Positions 45,606 to 54,236 of a stretch of 64,000 bases of DNA are shown piece by piece. The stretch is taken from assembly GCA_027624855.1 (NCBI GenBank), contig JAQBTQ010000008.1, forward strand, positions 1 through 64,000, in the 5' to 3' direction. Each line of letters begins with the position of its first letter. Within the stretch, counting starts at the first letter, position 1. This DNA is from Bacteroidota bacterium (GTDB lineage Bacteria; Bacteroidota; Bacteroidia; Flavobacteriales_D; Sanyastnellaceae). The notes beneath the pieces are model-generated. The model searched no databases. It worked only from the letters and a program-made list of their open reading frames with translations, and was not told the origin of the DNA. The position numbers and the translations under genes are program-made.

Positions 45606-47470
45606 ATGAGGTCTATGACGTAATTGTCGTTGGTGCCGGTCATGCGGGAAACGAAGCAGCGGCAGCGGCGGCCAACTTGGGCGCAAGCACGCTGTTAATC
45701 ACCATGAACATGGGGGTCATAGGACAGATGTCCTGTAATCCCGCCATGGGGGGAATTGCTAAAGGGCAAATCGTTCGTGAAATCGACGCCCTTGGAGGGT
45801 ATTCTGGTATAGTAAGCGACCACAGTGCAATTCAATTTCGGATGCTTAACCGATCCAAAGGCCCTGCTATGTGGTCTCCTAGAACGCAAAACGATCGCAT
45901 GCGTTTCGCTGAAAAATGGCGGCTTCTTTTGGAAGAAACCGAAAATCTTGACTTCTGGCAGGACGCGGTTACTTCTCTCATAATAGAAAACGATCGGTGC
46001 TGCGGTGTGGTCACCCAGTTGGGGATGACTATAAAAGCAAAGGCGGTTGTCGTAACTGCCGGAACCTTCTTAAACGGCCTCATGCATATTGGAGAAAAGC
46101 AGTTTGGAGGTGGTAGAGCTGGAGAAAAGGCCATTCGCGGTATAACAGAACAATTGGTTGATCACGGATTTTCTGCCGATCGCATGAAAACAGGCACGCC
46201 CCCTAGGGTAGATGGTCGAAGCATTGATTACAGTGTTCTTGAAGAACAGTTGGGTGATGAAAAACCACAACGATTTTCGTTTACGCAAACCCCTGTCTTA
46301 ACAACGCAGAAGAGCTGTCACATCGCTTATACCAGCCAAACCGTTCACGACTTGTTGCGAGAAGGATTCGATCGATCTCCCATGTTCAATGGTCGTATTC
46401 AAGGGCTTGGTCCGCGCTACTGCCCGAGTATTGAAGACAAAATCGACCGATTTCATACCAAAGATTCTCATCAATTATTTGTTGAGCCCGAGGGGTGGAA
46501 CACCATTGAGGTGTATGTAAATGGATTCAGTACGAGCTTGCCCGAAGACGTACAAATCCGCGCGCTGCGTGCTGTAAAAGGGTTTGAACACGTTAAGTTC
46601 TTTAGGCCTGGTTATGCCGTTGAATATGATTTTTTTCACCCAACCCAACTTCACCACAGTTTGGAAACCCGTTTAATACAGGGGTTGTTTTTTGCCGGTC
46701 AAATCAATGGAACCACCGGTTATGAAGAGGCAGCGGCACAAGGAATTATGGCCGGTATCAACGCAGCTCGTTCCACGTGGAACAAAGAACCAATGGTTTT
46801 AAAGCGGAATCAGGCCTACATCGGTGTATTGATTGATGACCTCGTCACCAAAGGAACGAAAGAGCCCTATCGGATGTTTACATCAAGGGCAGAGTACCGA
46901 ATTCTCCTGAGACAAGACAACGCCGACCAGCGCCTAACACCGTTGTCACATTCCATTGGACTGGCTTCGGATGAACGAATGACGTCCTTGGAATCAAAAC
47001 TTGGCAGGATCCGAAAAATGAAAAAGGGCCTCGACAAAATCAGCGTTGACCCGAGTGAAATGAGTGCCGTCTTAAGCAACCGAGACAGCGCCCCGATGAA
47101 ACAAAAACAAAAAGCCATCTCCCTCGTCTCTCGGCCACAACTTGGATTAAACGACCTAATCCAACACGTGTCAAGCATACAAGTATTAGCAAGGGACCTT
47201 GAATTAGAAGACGGGGATTTGGAATGCCTCGAGGTCGAAATCAAATACTCGGGATACATTGAAAAAGAACAGGCGATAGCAGATAAGTTGCAACGTCTCG
47301 ACTACGTTCAAATTCCCGAAAACTTTCGATTTGAGAAACTAGAATCACTGAGCAGCGAAGCCAGAGAAAAGCTGGCGGAATCACAACCAAAGTCGTTAGC
47401 TGAAGCTTCTCGTATTTCTGGAGTGAGCGCCTCTGACCTTGCGGTCCTTCTTGTCCATTTAGGACGATAG
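45602..47470 (+). CDS. mnmG: tRNA uridine-5-carboxymethylaminomethyl modification enzyme MnmG
   Basis: A 622-residue FAD enzyme that with MnmE installs the cmnm5 group on wobble uridine 34. The FAD-binding VIVVGAGHAGNEAAAAAANL is near residue 7. GQMSCNPAMGGIAKGQIVRE carries the first conserved Cys. LKTGTPPRVDGRS appears here as MKTGTPPRVDGRS. RPGYAVEYDFFHPTQLHHSL and NGTTGYEEAAAQGIMAGINA are family motifs, and the last 70 residues form the helical MnmE/tRNA-binding end. The start MNEVYDVIVV at 45602 overlaps ybeY (ATGA); an in-frame TTG at 45569 would only add residues inside ybeY. A near-perfect parS sequence is embedded at 46769-46784 across the codons for ARSTWNK. Confidence 0.97.
   Translation: MNEVYDVIVVGAGHAGNEAAAAAANLGASTLLITMNMGVIGQMSCNPAMGGIAKGQIVREIDALGGYSGIVSDHSAIQFRMLNRSKGPAMWSPRTQNDRMRFAEKWRLLLEETENLDFWQDAVTSLIIENDRCCGVVTQLGMTIKAKAVVVTAGTFLNGLMHIGEKQFGGGRAGEKAIRGITEQLVDHGFSADRMKTGTPPRVDGRSIDYSVLEEQLGDEKPQRFSFTQTPVLTTQKSCHIAYTSQTVHDLLREGFDRSPMFNGRIQGLGPRYCPSIEDKIDRFHTKDSHQLFVEPEGWNTIEVYVNGFSTSLPEDVQIRALRAVKGFEHVKFFRPGYAVEYDFFHPTQLHHSLETRLIQGLFFAGQINGTTGYEEAAAQGIMAGINAARSTWNKEPMVLKRNQAYIGVLIDDLVTKGTKEPYRMFTSRAEYRILLRQDNADQRLTPLSHSIGLASDERMTSLESKLGRIRKMKKGLDKISVDPSEMSAVLSNRDSAPMKQKQKAISLVSRPQLGLNDLIQHVSSIQVLARDLELEDGDLECLEVEIKYSGYIEKEQAIADKLQRLDYVQIPENFRFEKLESLSSEAREKLAESQPKSLAEASRISGVSASDLAVLLVHLGR
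46769..46784. promoter_or_regulatory. parS-like ParB-binding site inside mnmG
   Basis: CGTTCCACGTGGAACA is a 14-bp perfect palindrome (GTTCCACGTGGAAC) matching the site at 47476-47491 at 15 of 16 positions. It lies within coding sequence. The similarity to the bacterial parS consensus TGTTNCACGTGNAACA supports ParB binding. Confidence 0.75.
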
Positions 47471-47474
47471 CACA

Positions 47475-47492
47475 ATGTTCCACGTGGAACAT
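47475..47492. promoter_or_regulatory. parS centromere-like site downstream of mnmG
   Basis: ATGTTCCACGTGGAACAT is an 18-bp perfect palindrome, 4 bp after the mnmG stop. Its inner 16 bp match the conserved bacterial parS pattern TGTTNCACGTGNAACA. parS sites bind ParB and cluster near oriC. The gidA (mnmG) neighbourhood is a classic origin-proximal location in many bacteria. Confidence 0.85.
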
Positions 47493-47634
47493 CCGTAAAA
47501 CAAGCGTTTTACAACCCAAGATGGCAATACAACGCCCCTAGAATACCATTGGCTAGCCCCATACGAGATATGCGGTTTTTCTAAATTATTGATAACCAGT
47601 GTTTTATGGGTAAATTCGTTCGTTCTTCGCTTCT

Positions 47635-47642
47635 TACATTTG
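47635..47642 (+). promoter_or_regulatory. promoter -7 element TACATTTG of the aldehyde dehydrogenase gene
   Basis: An exact TAnnTTTG match, 22 nt before the ATG at 47665. The rest of the 194-bp gap after mnmG holds the parS site and AT-rich sequence, with no clear terminator. Confidence 0.5.
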
Positions 47643-47664
47643 CGCAGCGCAAAACCTAAACGCC

Positions 47665-49197
47665 ATGGACATCCAAAGCATACTCAAGACACTAAAAATT
47701 GAAAGCCACAATCCCGGGGTAATGATCGGAACAGAATCTTTCGGTTCCGGACCAGTCATCAATTCCATTTCTCCTGTTGATGGTCAAAAGATTGCATCAT
47801 TGACAAGCGCCACCAAAGAAGATTATGAGCGCGCGGTGGCTGCAGCACAAAATGCTTTTGTATCGTGGCGCAACACACCGGCTCCCAAGCGAGGAGAAGT
47901 TGTCCGGCAATTTGGTGACGCCCTCAGACAAAAAAAGGATGCGCTTGGAGCCCTGGTCAGTTATGAGATGGGTAAATCCCTGCAAGAAGGGTTGGGTGAG
48001 GTCCAAGAAATGATCGACATCTGTGATTTTGCGGTAGGACTTAGCCGACAGCTCTATGGAATGACCACTCACTCAGAGCGCCCTGAACACCGCATGTTTG
48101 AACAGTATCACCCACTGGGTGTTGTGGGAATCATTTCTGCATTCAATTTCCCCGTCGCGGTTTGGGCGTGGAATACGGCACTCGCATGGATTTGCGGGGA
48201 TTCCTGTCTTTGGAAGCCTTCTGAAAAGAGTGCTTTGTGCTCCATTGCTTGCCAGCACATTTGGAATGAGGTAGCCACAGCCAATGGTGTGCCAGCTGAA
48301 CTTTCTTGCGTGGTGAACGGATACGCTGACATTGGAGAAATGATCAGCTCAGACGGCCGAATCCCATTGGTCAGCGCAACAGGTAGTACCCGAATGGGAA
48401 AGGCGGTAGGACAAACCGTTGGGGCTCGACTCGGTCGAGCGTTACTTGAGCTTGGGGGTAACAACGCAATCATCATTACCCCCGACGCTGACTTGGAAAT
48501 GGTGGTTCCTGCAGCGGTGTTTGGCGCGGTTGGCACGTGTGGGCAACGCTGTACTTCGACCCGTCGCTTGATCATCCATCGATCCATTTATGGCCAAGTA
48601 AAAGACGTTTTGGCCAAAGCTTATGGGCAACTTCGTATCGGCAGTCCTTTGGATGAAAGCAATCACATTGGCCCGCTCACCGATGAAGCTGCCGTCGACA
48701 TGTACCTCAACGCTTTACAAGCCGTAAAAGATGAGGGTGGAACCTTTGTTGTTGAAGGAACGAAGCTAACTGGTCCAGGATACGAAAGTGGGTGTTACGT
48801 TTCGCCCTCCATCGCGGAAGCGACCAATGACATGGCAATCGTACAACACGAAACATTTGCCCCATTGCTTTTTATCATGCCTTATGACACCCTAGAAGAG
48901 GCTATCGCAATGCAAAATGGTGTAGCACAAGGTTTGTCCTCAGCAATCATGACCAACAACATGCGCGAAGCCGAACGGTTTTTATCTGCCTCAGGATCCG
49001 ACTGTGGAATCGCCAATGTCAATATCGGCACATCGGGAGCAGAGATAGGGGGTGCGTTTGGTGGAGAAAAAGAGACAGGTGGTGGGCGTGAAAGCGGATC
49101 AGATGCATGGAAAGCCTACATGCGCCGTCAAACAAACACTGTCAATTATGGGACATCGCTTCCGCTTGCGCAAGGCATCAAATTCGATTTGGGTTAA
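47665..49197 (+). CDS. aldehyde dehydrogenase, ALDH7 (aminoadipate semialdehyde) type
   Basis: The protein has 510 residues and an NAD-dependent dehydrogenase fold. Catalytic motifs are GVVGIISAFNFPVAVWAWNT (cofactor/oxyanion Asn), LLELGGNNAIIITPDADLE (general-base Glu) and GTCGQRCTSTRRL, where the nucleophile is Cys296. The pattern PAPKRGEVVRQFGDALRQKK and the GQRCTSTRRL form point to ALDH7/antiquitin, which oxidises alpha-aminoadipate semialdehyde (piperideine-6-carboxylate) in lysine breakdown. Other semialdehydes remain possible. The lipoprotein gene follows after 7 bp and is probably co-transcribed. No other lysine-degradation gene is in view. Confidence 0.93.
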   Translation: MDIQSILKTLKIESHNPGVMIGTESFGSGPVINSISPVDGQKIASLTSATKEDYERAVAAAQNAFVSWRNTPAPKRGEVVRQFGDALRQKKDALGALVSYEMGKSLQEGLGEVQEMIDICDFAVGLSRQLYGMTTHSERPEHRMFEQYHPLGVVGIISAFNFPVAVWAWNTALAWICGDSCLWKPSEKSALCSIACQHIWNEVATANGVPAELSCVVNGYADIGEMISSDGRIPLVSATGSTRMGKAVGQTVGARLGRALLELGGNNAIIITPDADLEMVVPAAVFGAVGTCGQRCTSTRRLIIHRSIYGQVKDVLAKAYGQLRIGSPLDESNHIGPLTDEAAVDMYLNALQAVKDEGGTFVVEGTKLTGPGYESGCYVSPSIAEATNDMAIVQHETFAPLLFIMPYDTLEEAIAMQNGVAQGLSSAIMTNNMREAERFLSASGSDCGIANVNIGTSGAEIGGAFGGEKETGGGRESGSDAWKAYMRRQTNTVNYGTSLPLAQGIKFDLG

Positions 49198-49204
49198 ACG
49201 ACCC

Positions 49205-50374
49205 ATGAAAAACACCTTGTACCTCAGCTTCTTGCTCATGGCATGTCAAACCGCGCCATCTATAGAAGATAGGGGGCTTCTCTCTTTTGAACTCAACGAC
49301 AGTACGACTGCCGATTTCTTCGTGACCCAATTCCCGGATTATTGGGAAATCGAAAACGGTGAGGAGGTGTTGAAAATCGCCAAAATCAACGATGACGAAT
49401 GGAAGGTTCCTGTGTTCAATGGCTCCTTCAATGTTGAAACAAAAGGGCCTCGGCTTACTGGATTTTGGGTTGATTCGTTACGCAAAACAGCCGATGACCA
49501 GTATTATCGCGTTCCTTTTACTGTAACCAAGGATTCTGAACAACCTCAGCCTTCACAATCCATACAAGGAACCTGGGGTGTTTGGTTCGGGTCAAACCCT
49601 TCGGAGTCTGCTACAGCACAAATGGATCTGTGGACCAACGAGGAACGGGTACAAGGTACGATTCGAACACCGACAGGGGACTATCGGTTTTTAAGCGGGG
49701 ACTACCGGGGAGGCAAACTAAAGTTACAGACTTTTGATGGGGCACATTTATTTCTAGTTGAAGCCGATTTTGTAGATAGCACTTGGACCAATGGTGTTTT
49801 TCTGAGTGGAAATCATTATCAAACACCTTGGATCGGCAAGCCAGCTCGACCCTGGGAAGCCACTGTTTCTCCCGAAAAAATCAAGGCACCAATAGACTCG
49901 CTTTATGTTCGATACCTTGACGAACAGGGGGTAACCAAAACCCATTCTTTACAACCCGACTCCAACCGTGTTTTTGTCGTGGATATTTTAGGAACATGGT
50001 GCCCTAACTGCATGGATGAAATACGATTGCTTCAATCCTCAATTAACCAAGAGGAGCATGATGTATTATCTGTTGCTTTCGAGCGGCCCGCTGAGCCGAA
50101 TAAAGCCCTTTTGCGCATTGAACATTACAAGGCTGAAATGAACATTAAGTGGCCTGTGATTTGGGGGGGCAAGGCTGATAAGCAACACGCCGCCGACGCC
50201 TTTCCTTTCCTAGAAAAGGTCATCAGTTTTCCTACAACCCTTTTCATACACCACGACGGCACAGTCTATGTCCATAGTGGTTTTAATGGACCAGCAACCG
50301 GACATCACCATCAAGCAGAACAAGCTGTATTTGCAAGTCTCCTGCGTTCAACTACTTTTCCGGAAAGTCGTTAA
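49205..50374 (+). CDS. thioredoxin-like (TlpA/ResA-type) lipoprotein
   Basis: The protein has 389 residues. The start at 49205 is set by the lipoprotein signal MKNTLYLSFLLMAC (acylated Cys14). A longer in-frame reading runs through the preceding gene and is rejected. Residues 20-255 form a beta-rich N-terminal domain resembling the DUF4369-type regions found before thioredoxin folds. From about residue 258 comes a thioredoxin domain with VDILGTWCPNCMDEIRLL, an active CxxC (WCPNC). FPFLEKVISFPTTLFIHHDG provides the cis-Pro (FPTT). It should act as a periplasmic disulfide reductant. The 3' end overlaps the convergent RpiB-M28 frame by 23 bp. Confidence 0.87.
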   Translation: MKNTLYLSFLLMACQTAPSIEDRGLLSFELNDSTTADFFVTQFPDYWEIENGEEVLKIAKINDDEWKVPVFNGSFNVETKGPRLTGFWVDSLRKTADDQYYRVPFTVTKDSEQPQPSQSIQGTWGVWFGSNPSESATAQMDLWTNEERVQGTIRTPTGDYRFLSGDYRGGKLKLQTFDGAHLFLVEADFVDSTWTNGVFLSGNHYQTPWIGKPARPWEATVSPEKIKAPIDSLYVRYLDEQGVTKTHSLQPDSNRVFVVDILGTWCPNCMDEIRLLQSSINQEEHDVLSVAFERPAEPNKALLRIEHYKAEMNIKWPVIWGGKADKQHAADAFPFLEKVISFPTTLFIHHDGTVYVHSGFNGPATGHHHQAEQAVFASLLRSTTFPESR

Positions 50375-52304
50375 TTCGATCGACCACGATTCTTTCGTCT
50401 TGGTTCAATAATTGCCAGGCAGTGTGAAAAACGAGTTTTCCAATTTCAGCTGTTTTTGGATAATGAATTTTTTCAGGATCGTCTCCTGGTTGATGATAAT
50501 CCTCGTGCACTCCGCTGAAATAAAAAATCACTGGAATGTTGTTCTTGGCAAAATTGTAGTGATCTGAGCGGTAATAGAAACGATTGGGGTCATCAGGAGC
50601 ATTGAATGTATAGTCGAGCGCTAAGCCTGTATGGTTGTTGTTAGCCGCCTCACTGATTTCATGCAATTCTGATGATAATTTATCTGAGCCAATCAAGTAC
50701 ACATAACGATCATTCTCAGCATGCGCCTCATCCACTCGACCAATCATATCAATATTCAAATTCGCGATGGTCTGTTCAAGCGGCCAAACAGGATGATCCG
50801 CATACCATTCACTCCCAAGTAATCCTTTTTCCTCACCAACAACGGTCATCAATAACACGCTGCGACGTGGACCATTGCCTTCACCCACAGCTTTCATAAA
50901 CGCCTCTGACAACTCCAACACCGTCACTGTACCTGAACCATCATCGTCCGCTCCATTGTGAATCTCTCCATCGATGATTCCAACGTGATCATAATGTGCC
51001 GTAACCACGAGTAACTCCTCTTTCAAAATGGGATCACTTCCAGGTATGTATCCTAACACGTTGTTTGCTATTACTAAATCAGAAGTCCCATCCAACGTAA
51101 AATTCCAACGTATACCTTGCAATTCAATCGGGTCATACACTCGTCCTTTCTGCAAACTCTTCTCCCATTTTTTCCAAGATTTCATTGGTGTATTCACCCA
51201 CCATTCTTCCACAGATGAAGCTTGAATAAGAAATGTTGGAATCCGCGTTCCTTCTGTCACCTCTGGATCTTCGCGATTCAATGTCAGCGACTCCCTAGAT
51301 AACCAAGGTCTCATACGACTGCGAATCATTGATAAATCTTTACCAACTAAAATGATTCCAGCAGCACCTGATGTTGACGCTTTCATTCTCAAGTCATTTA
51401 AACCCAAGCGCCACATGGTTTCTCCATCCTCTTCATGGGCTTTTACTACGACCATCTTGTTTTTTACATCCGCTCCATCCAATTGATTTATGTCATGAAT
51501 TACAATCATTTCGATTTCATTCATTTTATCGACCTTCAATCCGGGATAAAAAATAAAGTCTTCTAAAAACTCCAAATCCACAGTTCCTGCGGTAGCAGAA
51601 CCGCCTTTGATTTGTGAGCGAATCAACTCGACTGGTTGATAATAAGAATCATCGGAGTAAGGTTGAATTCCAATGGATTTAAAGTGATTAGCTATGTATT
51701 CAGCAGCTTTTTCAGCGCCTGGTTTGCCTGTTTCGCGACCCTCAAATTCATCACTTGCTAAAACTTCCAAGTGTGTCCTTAAATCTTCTGGTGTAATTGA
51801 ATTCGCATAGGATGACGCATCTAGTAATTGAGCGTTTATCCCCGAAAAACAAGCAAATACAAATCCCACTGCCATGCACGCGATTTTATTGATGCGACGC
51901 TCGTGTCGACCACCTTCAAACTCCTCATTCATATACTCCTTTAATATTTCAAGCCCTTCATCTTTTGATACGAAACGTGCAGGAATACAAATCACATTTG
52001 CATTGTTATGTTGCTTTATTAAGGCCGCAACCTCTTTATTCCAAGCCAAACCAGCACGTACTTCCGCGTGTTTGTTAGCCGTCATAGCCACTCCATTCGC
52101 AGATCCACAAATCAGAATTCCAAAATCACATTTTCCTGAAGCAACATCTTCAGAAACTGCATGTGCCGGATCCGGGTAATCCATACTTTCATGATCGTTC
52201 GTACCTTGATTGGTCACTTCATATTCAAGACTTTTTAAATACCGAACCAAGTGATTTTTTAAATCCGTTCCCGCGTGGTCGTTGCCAATTGATACTCGCA
52301 TCAT
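50352..52304 (-). CDS. rpiB: RpiB (ribose-5-phosphate isomerase B) joined in frame to an M28 metallopeptidase
   Basis: A 650-residue open frame. Residues 1-143 are RpiB: VSIGNDHAGTDLKNHLV, the Cys-containing GILICGSANGVAMTANKH, RAGLAWNKEVAALIKQHN, and the usual family end FEGGRHERRINKI. With no stop the frame continues into ACMAVGFVFACFSGINAQ, which with the preceding RRINK looks like a signal peptide, then an M28 aminopeptidase (residues about 165-650). The M28 zinc ligands are present: AHYDHVG, NGADDDGSGT, VGEEKGLLGS, NLNIDMIGR and the late YHQPGDDP His. RpiB is cytosolic and M28 would be exported, so either the peptidase starts internally (ATG at about 51874), or a stop was lost, or the fusion is real. 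Base composition is AT-rich. Confidence 0.8.
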   Translation of the reverse strand: MMRVSIGNDHAGTDLKNHLVRYLKSLEYEVTNQGTNDHESMDYPDPAHAVSEDVASGKCDFGILICGSANGVAMTANKHAEVRAGLAWNKEVAALIKQHNNANVICIPARFVSKDEGLEILKEYMNEEFEGGRHERRINKIACMAVGFVFACFSGINAQLLDASSYANSITPEDLRTHLEVLASDEFEGRETGKPGAEKAAEYIANHFKSIGIQPYSDDSYYQPVELIRSQIKGGSATAGTVDLEFLEDFIFYPGLKVDKMNEIEMIVIHDINQLDGADVKNKMVVVKAHEEDGETMWRLGLNDLRMKASTSGAAGIILVGKDLSMIRSRMRPWLSRESLTLNREDPEVTEGTRIPTFLIQASSVEEWWVNTPMKSWKKWEKSLQKGRVYDPIELQGIRWNFTLDGTSDLVIANNVLGYIPGSDPILKEELLVVTAHYDHVGIIDGEIHNGADDDGSGTVTVLELSEAFMKAVGEGNGPRRSVLLMTVVGEEKGLLGSEWYADHPVWPLEQTIANLNIDMIGRVDEAHAENDRYVYLIGSDKLSSELHEISEAANNNHTGLALDYTFNAPDDPNRFYYRSDHYNFAKNNIPVIFYFSGVHEDYHQPGDDPEKIHYPKTAEIGKLVFHTAWQLLNQDERIVVDRINDFPEK

Positions 52305-52679
52305 TCAAATTTTGAGGCAAGTTAATTCACAATGAACCGGTGGATAGCACAATTTCTTGGTTGAAAATTCAGAATAAGTTCATTTCTCATTTTCACACTT
52401 ATAACGCAATTGAATTTGGGAAATGAAAATCCAAATTTCCACGACTCAATTTCTCCTTCAACTTATACCGATGAAAAGAATAATTATTGACCACTCACTT
52501 CATCATAAAATATGAGAACACCCCTTCATCCACACTTGGTTAATAACCATCTTTAAGGCTTGAAAATCAATATTCATTTATCAGAAACCCTGTTCAAAAT
52601 CATCCTATCAATTGTTCAGAACTGAAAAAATCACCCGGCATTGAAATACCTTTTCAACAGAATTAACAAGCCTATTACG
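52305..52679. other. AT-rich intergenic region
   Basis: 375 bp without a coding frame I can support. It is clearly more AT-rich than most of the window. On the minus side CAAAATTTG lies just before the RpiB start, with the second ATG 4 nt after TTTG. Towards the MORN gene I find no exact TAnnTTTG. There is no tRNA and no strong hairpin. Confidence 0.6.
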
Positions 52680-54215
52680 ATGTATTTATTTTCTAAGAAA
52701 AGAATATTATTTATGTATTGCTTGTTGATGACAATTTCTGGGTCTTCTCAGAAAAACGGTGTTGATTGTGATTGGACTGTGTATACTTTTCCGAATGGAT
52801 CAAAAGCAAGTGAAGGATGTTTAGTCAACGGAAAACCAGAAGGAATTTGGAAGGCGTACCATACGAACGGTCAAGTAAAAAGTGAAGGAGGGAGAATAAA
52901 CCATTTACTTGACGGAACTTGGTGTTTTTATGATAGCTCAGGAATAAAACTGAGAACCGTCGATTATGTAGCTGATAAGAAAACGGGCTGGGAAAGAACT
53001 TACCATAAGAATGGTATGGTCAAACTTGAATTGAGTTTCAATGAAGACGTTCAGGTCGATCGTACAAATTTTTACAACGAAAAAGGCCAAATCATCGAAA
53101 CGATACCAATTAAAAATGGATTAAAAGAGGGGAGGGGTAAACGTTTTGGAAGTGATGGACGTACGATAGCATTTCTAGAATATAAAGCTGGAATTCTAGA
53201 AAACGTTGAATCATTTAACGAACTCAATGATCAAGGACAAAAAACCGGGCTTTGGTTTTTTTGGAATGAATCTGACGTCGTTATTGAAAAAGGAGAATGG
53301 AAAGACGATGTCAGGCATGGACTTTTTGTTTTCTACAACAAATGGGGTCAGTTGGATCGTGTAGAATATTATCAGAACGGTGTACTTATTGAAGAGGAAG
53401 AAGAAAAAGTGAATGTCGATGTGCGAACGACAGAGCATGCGAATGGCACCATTGCAACTAGAGGGGTTTATGTAGATGATCTAAGAGAAGGTGTGTTTAC
53501 AGAATATGATGAAGATGGAAACATTATTAGTGGTGCAGTATATGAAGGGGGAACACAAATAGCCGAGGGAATTACCAATCTTGAAGGCAAGCGAATTGGA
53601 ATTTGGAAGGAGTTTTATCCTACTGGAGAAGTAAAGGTAATCGGCCAGTATGAGAATGGGATGAAATCCGGTCGTTGGGAATATTTTGCCGAATCAGGTG
53701 AACTCATTCAAGAGGGTAGTTTTTTAGAAGGTGAATTGCATGGTAATTGGAGATGGTATTACCTCGATGGGGATCTACACAGAGACGAGTCATATCGCAG
53801 GGGAAAAGAGAATGGATTATTTCAAGAATGGAGCGAATCTGGCGAATTACTCGTGAAAGGAGAATATGATAATGGATGGAAACAAGGGTTTTGGATATTG
53901 GATGTAAATGACCACCGAGAAGAAGGTGTGTACCTGGATAATGAACGCCACGGAGACTGGCTTCATATTTATCAAAATGACATTGAGTTGTTTTCGGGTA
54001 GTTATGAAATGGGAATTCCAACCGGAAAACACATTTATCGATCAATCCAAGGTAACTTAGAACGAGTCGAACGTTGGAACCTTGGACAAAAACATGGAAA
54101 GTGGATGTATTATGGACCCCAGCAAACGGTTGAACGAGTGCTGGAATACAAAAGAGATCAACTCATTCGCTTCAATGGTCAAAAAGTGCAATCCAACGAA
54201 AAAATCAGTGATTGA
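52680..54215 (+). CDS. MORN-repeat exported protein
   Basis: A 511-residue protein from the ATG at 52680. An upstream TTG at 52641 would lengthen an otherwise good signal peptide (KKRILFMYCLLMTISGSSQ). The body is about fifteen copies of a MORN-like repeat of roughly 23 residues with the pattern NGxxxGxWxxY: GKPEGIWKAYHTNGQVKSEG, GMKSGRWEYFAESGELIQEG, and GELHGNWRWYYLDGDLHRDE. Bacteroidota proteins of this type are often labelled YwqK-family antitoxin, but no toxin is near. The repeat makes an extended beta-sheet for protein or lipid contact. It ends one base before a possible TTG start of the PAS kinase. Confidence 0.85.
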   Translation: MYLFSKKRILFMYCLLMTISGSSQKNGVDCDWTVYTFPNGSKASEGCLVNGKPEGIWKAYHTNGQVKSEGGRINHLLDGTWCFYDSSGIKLRTVDYVADKKTGWERTYHKNGMVKLELSFNEDVQVDRTNFYNEKGQIIETIPIKNGLKEGRGKRFGSDGRTIAFLEYKAGILENVESFNELNDQGQKTGLWFFWNESDVVIEKGEWKDDVRHGLFVFYNKWGQLDRVEYYQNGVLIEEEEEKVNVDVRTTEHANGTIATRGVYVDDLREGVFTEYDEDGNIISGAVYEGGTQIAEGITNLEGKRIGIWKEFYPTGEVKVIGQYENGMKSGRWEYFAESGELIQEGSFLEGELHGNWRWYYLDGDLHRDESYRRGKENGLFQEWSESGELLVKGEYDNGWKQGFWILDVNDHREEGVYLDNERHGDWLHIYQNDIELFSGSYEMGIPTGKHIYRSIQGNLERVERWNLGQKHGKWMYYGPQQTVERVLEYKRDQLIRFNGQKVQSNEKISD

Positions 54216-54236
54216 TTGAAAAAGGTTGATGAACAT

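Noticed and set aside
49052-49204. N-terminal extension of the thioredoxin-like lipoprotein inside the aldehyde dehydrogenase gene
   Set aside because: The lipoprotein signal starting at 49205 is clear, and the upstream reading overlaps another gene in a different frame.
52641-54215. MORN protein as an antitoxin of a toxin-antitoxin pair
   Set aside because: The YwqK-type name comes from repeat similarity only; the protein has an export signal and no toxin gene is adjacent.
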